Part shown: positions 62,346 through 64,000 of the stretch, in pieces | Layout: the number at the start of each line of letters is the position of its first letter | How positions within the stretch are numbered: the stretch's first letter is position 1 | Assembly (NCBI GenBank): GCA_002794465.1 | Contig: MTSL01000186.1 | Location: forward strand, 17,620 to 81,619 | DNA: 64,000 nt | Reading direction: 5' to 3' | Source: Paramicrosporidium saccamoebae | Lineage: Eukaryota > Rozellomycota | Notes under the pieces: model-generated | The model's input: the letters and a program-made list of their open reading frames with translations, nothing else | What the model was told of the DNA's origin: nothing | Databases searched by the model: none | Position numbers and translations under genes: made by a program

Positions 62346-63440
62346 CTAGTATGAAATATAGGACATGGACTGGAGATCGCTCATTGGCATCACAGACGGT
62401 TCCCATCCTGAGGGATATTGCAATTTTGACACATAATCCTGTCGTTGCGCTGCTACAATCTGCACGGCCTGCTTCGTAACCACGTCGGGAGACCATGGAA
62501 CCTTTAGCACCACGTTCAGCTCATACTCGCATTCTATCAGCTTGGATCGAGTTGACGGTTCTGTGTCATGTGGCAGCGATAGCTGGATGTATCGGTCGGC
62601 TCGGTCCCCCGCCCGCACTCCGGGAGAGCTGGCTTTTATGACGGTTCCGTTCCCATAAAACGTGTCCGACCCCGCATGAACCGACAAGTCCTTCCGCAAC
62701 TTTAGTGTAAACGCCTCCAAATCCACCTGTGACTCGGAATTGTCCACAATCAGATGCAATTGAACCGTCTCGCCCGGACTATATGCATTCTTGTCGATAT
62801 TGGCCGACATTGTCACAGTCCCCTTGGGAATGCAGCACAAAAAGGTCACTTTGGCCTCTTTCAGTGTATCCGATGACATGAGCATATTTCTCAGTGGCTC
62901 ATTGATCAAAATGTCCTGACTATGATACAAATTCGGCTTCAACATTCCCGGCACCGCGACTTCTGCCTCCACATGATATCTCAAACTCGCCTGTAAGCTT
63001 CGCGAATACTGTCTCTTGTTGTAAATTTCAAACGTTCCAGGCAGTTTTTGATCCAACTGAAACTGAAATGGGAATACAAAGTTCCCGCTGCTCAGCGTAC
63101 TCTTGGTGGCGTAGATACAGTAGCGACGTCGGAAAAAGGTATGGTGACCATTAACGCGCTCGGTATATGTTTCGACTATGTTCTTTTGAGGATCGTGAGG
63201 ATCTTTGACTGTGCGACTTCGGGTCACGTCGAATTCAGTCAACTCATTTCCATTTATCTTTAGATAGACTCCATCGACGTGGAGTGGCTGCACGACGGAT
63301 AGAGTCACTTGGCCAGTTACCAAATCGCCAGCATAATACTGTTGTTTGTCAGTGTGGATATGGATAATGTTGCTTTGGCCGAATAATCGTCCAAGGAATG
63401 TCATTCCGTCGCTCCCCGGCAATGCTGCGAATGACAACAT
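62346..63440 (-). CDS. Arrestin-domain protein
   Basis: 364 aa from the ATG at 63440; an ATG at 63404 (MTFLGRLFGQS) is the alternative and would be 352 aa. The N-terminal arrestin fold is clear (IIHIHTDKQQYYAGDLVTGQ, then LQASLRYHVEAEVAVPGM) and the C-terminal arrestin fold follows (TVTMSANIDKNAYSPGETVQ, ECEYELNVVLKVP). Alpha-arrestins adapt membrane cargo for ubiquitination. No clear PPxY motif was seen, so ligase recruitment is not supported by sequence. Confidence 0.85.
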   Translation of the reverse strand: MLSFAALPGSDGMTFLGRLFGQSNIIHIHTDKQQYYAGDLVTGQVTLSVVQPLHVDGVYLKINGNELTEFDVTRSRTVKDPHDPQKNIVETYTERVNGHHTFFRRRYCIYATKSTLSSGNFVFPFQFQLDQKLPGTFEIYNKRQYSRSLQASLRYHVEAEVAVPGMLKPNLYHSQDILINEPLRNMLMSSDTLKEAKVTFLCCIPKGTVTMSANIDKNAYSPGETVQLHLIVDNSESQVDLEAFTLKLRKDLSVHAGSDTFYGNGTVIKASSPGVRAGDRADRYIQLSLPHDTEPSTRSKLIECEYELNVVLKVPWSPDVVTKQAVQIVAAQRQDYVSKLQYPSGWEPSVMPMSDLQSMSYISY

Positions 63441-63560
63441 GGCATCCCTTAACCAATCAAAAGTAGACGCCAAAACAATGAACTTTTAGGTGAGGCTCTA
63501 ACTTGGAGCTTCTAAATTTTGATTAATGGTTTATGAATTGCTAACTTTAGACTACTCGGT

Positions 63561-64000
63561 CTAGTCGGAATCGTCTTCGTATGGTGGTGCCCCTTCGTCA
63601 TTGATGGGAGGCAGGGCACACCATTTGGTGGAATCCACTCGCAATGATGCCCCAACTACGACCTCGGTAGATACTTTCTTCTTCTGGTTTATTCCATAAC
63701 CAAGGATTGCTGTCAAGATATACCGGCAATGAATTTCACGCGTGTTCACAGAGCATTCCAGGTCTGCTGGTGTGGCCAAGTCCACGGTCTTTTCCAAAAC
63801 TTCACCGGCTGCAAGAAGATTGCCAATCCACTTGGAGATGACCTTTGGTTTCGTAAAGCTGCTACCCTGCGCGCCAAGCGTAAGTTTTTGCTTCAACTGC
63901 AACAAAACAAACGCTGATGTCGATGTGCATTGAGAAGCATCCAGACAAATAACTGCGGTAATGGTCTCCCCAGGGAGGATCGTGTTGGTTTGCAAACTCA
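63561..64000 (-). CDS. Second arrestin-domain gene, cut by window edge
   Basis: Only the C-terminal part (about 145 residues) lies in the window; the start is beyond 64000. It has the C-terminal arrestin strands (NTILPGETITAVICLDASQC, CRYILTAILGYG, TEVVVGASL) and an acidic tail ending GAPPYEDDSD. It is a tandem neighbour of the previous arrestin gene, 120 bp away on the same strand, and probably a diverged paralogue. Confidence 0.75.
   Translation of the reverse strand, partial: SLQTNTILPGETITAVICLDASQCTSTSAFVLLQLKQKLTLGAQGSSFTKPKVISKWIGNLLAAGEVLEKTVDLATPADLECSVNTREIHCRYILTAILGYGINQKKKVSTEVVVGASLRVDSTKWCALPPINDEGAPPYEDDSD

Overview
The window is nuclear DNA of a compact-genome eukaryote, most likely an early-diverging fungus. 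Fungal-type genes include MDM31, COA1, SFM1, IGO-type endosulfine, SIP5, NOC3 and an MDM1-like sorting nexin. These sit beside genes unusual for Dikarya: an archaeal-type phosphoglycerate mutase, a LEDGF-like PWWP protein and a Crinkler-like NTPase. There are about 43 protein genes in 64 kb, spacers are often under 100 bp, and introns are tiny. That density, together with secreted or effector-like genes, suggests an intracellular parasite of the Rozellomycota/Cryptomycota type (Paramicrosporidium-like). This placement is inference from gene content, not proof.

Introns dominate the gene structures. I could place 51 introns by restoring conserved protein frames, and every one is 29-38 nt long. 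Most begin GTA (GTAC is the commonest form) and end TAG or CAG. Several genes that look broken into separate reading frames become intact once these introns are removed, for example RPC40, RPC34, VPS37, PIP5K, the PWWP protein and the PXA-C2-RGS-PX sorting nexin.

Layout. 0-6.3 kb: a secreted ankyrin-like repeat protein, MDM31, a 22-bp minisatellite and a secreted subtilisin. 6.4-17.6 kb: valyl-tRNA synthetase, PQ-loop transporter, PIP5-kinase, proteasome RPT5, NUP42, ESCRT-I VPS37, a dysferlin-domain peroxin, tRNA-Ala and COA1. 18.2-31.2 kb: SFM1, RPC40, an unrecognised gene, a UBE2E-type E2, a PEHE-domain protein, SF3B1, a two-CH-domain coiled-coil protein, RPC34 and mitochondrial AsnRS. 31.4-38.1 kb: MDM1-like sorting nexin, a short NPR2-like protein, an assembly gap of 10 N at 36947-36956, and the LEDGF-like protein. 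38.4-49.9 kb: eL30, mS35, BRX1, MRM2, SYF2, ApgM, an LRR protein, an ERV2-like oxidase, POP1 and coronin. 50.1-64 kb: CLIP-170, the Crinkler-like NTPase, clathrin light chain, NOC3, endosulfine, a probable uL5m, SIP5 and two tandem arrestins, the second cut by the window edge.

Most genes are housekeeping: translation, ribosome biogenesis, splicing, Pol I/III, membrane traffic, mitochondria and cytoskeleton. The non-housekeeping layer is the secreted ankyrin-like protein, the secreted protease, the Crinkler-like NTPase and several lineage-restricted proteins. Tandem minisatellites lie mainly where two genes converge tail to tail.
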